Shown here in pieces: positions 30,401-30,771 of a stretch of 30,771 nt of DNA; within the stretch, counting starts at the first letter, position 1, and every line of letters begins with the position of its first letter. The DNA lies in assembly GCA_964555935.1 (NCBI GenBank), contig CAZKUN010000094.1, positions 1 to 30,771 of the forward strand, given 5' to 3'. The notes beneath the pieces are model-generated. The model made no database searches, was not told the DNA's origin, and worked only from the letters and a program-made list of their open reading frames with translations. Source of the stretch: CAZKUN01 sp964555935 (GTDB lineage Bacteria; Armatimonadota; Zipacnadia; Zipacnadales; VGFC01). The position numbers and the translations under genes were made by a program.

Positions 30401-30771
30401 TCGCCGCCATCAGGCCCGAGGTCGATGACGTGATCCGCTGTCTTGATGACCTCCATGTTGTGCTCGACGACCAACACCGTATTGCCCTCGTCGACGAACC
30501 GGTGCAGGATATTCAGGAGGTTCTGGATGTCCGCGAAGTGCAGTCCGGTCGTCGGCTCATCGAGGATGTAGAGCGTCCGGCCCGTCGCCCTCTTACATAG
30601 CTCCTTGGCCAGCTTGATCCGTTGCGCTTCGCCGCCTGACAGCGTCGGCGCGGGCTGGCCGAGGTGCACGTAATCCATCCCGACGTCGTGCAGCGTCTGG
30701 ATCCCCCGCGCGATTGGAGGGACGTTCTTGAAGTGCTCCAGCGCCTCCGCAACATCCATCGCCAGCACGTC
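27424..30771 (-). CDS. uvrA: Tandem double UvrA (excinuclease ABC subunit A), 5' truncated by window edge
   Basis: UvrA finds bulky DNA lesions and loads UvrB. The visible 1,115 residues begin with the last 150 of one UvrA (LGQPAPTLSGGEAQRIKLA, LYILDEPTTGLH, VVEHNMEVI). A basic linker (KPKKRRKSRK) follows, then a complete second UvrA from about 180 on. The second unit has Walker A GVSGSGKSS (about 210) and the CAKC...CSQC zinc site. It also has the first signature LSGGESQRI, a second Walker A GPSGSGKSS, the CGAC...CDAC zinc site and a final LSGGEAQRV with LLDEPTTGLH. The frame is open at the right edge, so the full protein should be about 1,900 residues. Such head-to-tail UvrA fusions are known, for example in Planctomycetota. 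It overlaps the CBM9-like gene by 11 bases. Confidence 0.95.
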   Translation of the reverse strand, partial: DVLAMDVAEALEHFKNVPPIARGIQTLHDVGMDYVHLGQPAPTLSGGEAQRIKLAKELCKRATGRTLYILDEPTTGLHFADIQNLLNILHRFVDEGNTVLVVEHNMEVIKTADHVIDLGPDGGEGGGQIVARGTPEAVAEVETSYTGEALRDFLKSQRRRSVPKPKKRRKSRKFDEVLGNTQEIAVRGAREHNLKGINTSVPRHKMTVFSGVSGSGKSSLALDTIYAEGQRRYVESLSAYARQFVGQMPKPKVDQVTGLSPAICIEQKQRAGSPRSTVGTVTEVHDYLRALYSRIGEPHCPDCDLPVESQTPSQIIGRVAEDFEGQRVMLLAPAEPKQGEEHRDVLARAQRDGFRRARIDGEVTELGGEVTIDRKRKHVVEIVVDRLDVKASARDRLADSVEQALDRSGGLLTVTSNGPEQTYSQRASCAKCSRTFEPLDPKSFSFNHPRGWCSQCEGLGTERGADPAVAVPDTRKSLAQGAVEFWGKVDNSTMLGQMARAVAKANRVPLTKPWKDLTAKQRNAILHGTGDRWYEGEGFRFQFPGLFPAIERASRRSWHYRHQMGRVIRDLPCRTCGGGRLQPEPASTYVAGKSIVDACDQSLDDALAFFENLELAPREQDMAGEVVEEIRRRLRFLVDVGLEYVTLNRSSRTLSGGESQRIQLAGQIGSGLTGVLYVLDEPTIGLHPCDNARLIKALKGLRDLGNTVILVEHDKDTLMAADHLVDFGPGAGPYGGEIVANGPRAAVEKRRKSLTGRYLSGDLQVTVPEARRVSRGETEDGDGWLTVTGARHNNLRDITVRFPVGSLIAVTGPSGSGKSSLVHDIVFNHLAYALHGARRVAEEHDEITGTEQFDKVINIDQSAIGHSPRSNSATYTGVFNHFRKLYAQLPEAKLRGYKTRRFSFNAREGRCGACGGVGSRCIEMHFLPDVWVSCDACEGKRYNPETMEIKFRGKSIADILQMPISDAVPLFENQPIISRLLKTLDDVGLGYMELGQPAPTLSGGEAQRVKLARELARPGTGKTVYLLDEPTTGLHIADVQRLLDVLNRLVDKGNTVIVIEHNIEVIKSADWVVDLGPGGGEQGGDLMVAGTPEDVAGRAASATASFLAEGLSHGV

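Overview
The window comes from a GC-rich bacterium (roughly 60-65% GC by eye) and is probably a scaffold from a metagenome or draft assembly, because it carries one gap of exactly 100 N (12298-12397). No gene fixes the taxonomy. A tandem double UvrA, a sulfatase beside a small CBM9-like protein, several TPR and HEAT proteins, a lysine/alanine-rich histone-H1-like tail and three PilT paralogues in a row would fit Planctomycetota or other PVC-type lineages, Armatimonadota or Hydrogenedentota. That placement is inference. Three housekeeping-type promoters close to TTGACA-N17-TATAAT show ordinary sigma-70 signals.

Almost everything is on the minus strand and is read from right to left. Exceptions are an edge-truncated gene of unknown function at 2-865 and a compact beta-carbonic-anhydrase-like gene at 24297-25046. 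From left to right: (1) the unknown gene, convergent with (2) a large secreted TPR protein whose reading frame breaks near 1510; (3) a tight operon, lipoprotein - dnaE - hisB - hisH - hisA - hisF - hisI, with a strong promoter at 12037-12065, joining replication and histidine synthesis; (4) a HEAT-repeat protein with a histone-H1-like basic tail, preceded by a membrane protein with strongly acidic ends and its own promoter; (5) a probable operon of a secreted/anchored protein, three PilT-type ATPases and a six-span membrane protein with a cysteine cluster, closed by a hairpin; (6) tRNA-Ala(GGC) with its own promoter and terminator; (7) a small membrane-anchored protein, a TPR + metallo-beta-lactamase-fold fusion, and the divergent beta-CA-like gene, ending in a perfect 14-bp bidirectional terminator; (8) a sulfatase, two REP-like palindromes, a CBM9-like protein overlapping uvrA, and a double-length uvrA running off the right edge.

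The coherent functional units are the his core (IGP dehydratase, both IGP synthase subunits, ProFAR isomerase, PR-AMP cyclohydrolase; hisG, hisD, hisC and hisE are not here), DNA replication/repair (dnaE, uvrA) and pilus-retraction-type motors. The least explained parts are the triple PilT cluster with its cysteine-cluster membrane partner, the TPR-MBL protein facing a minimal beta-CA-like protein, and the HEAT/H1-tail protein beside an acidic membrane protein. No stretch longer than 300 bases lacks a gene.
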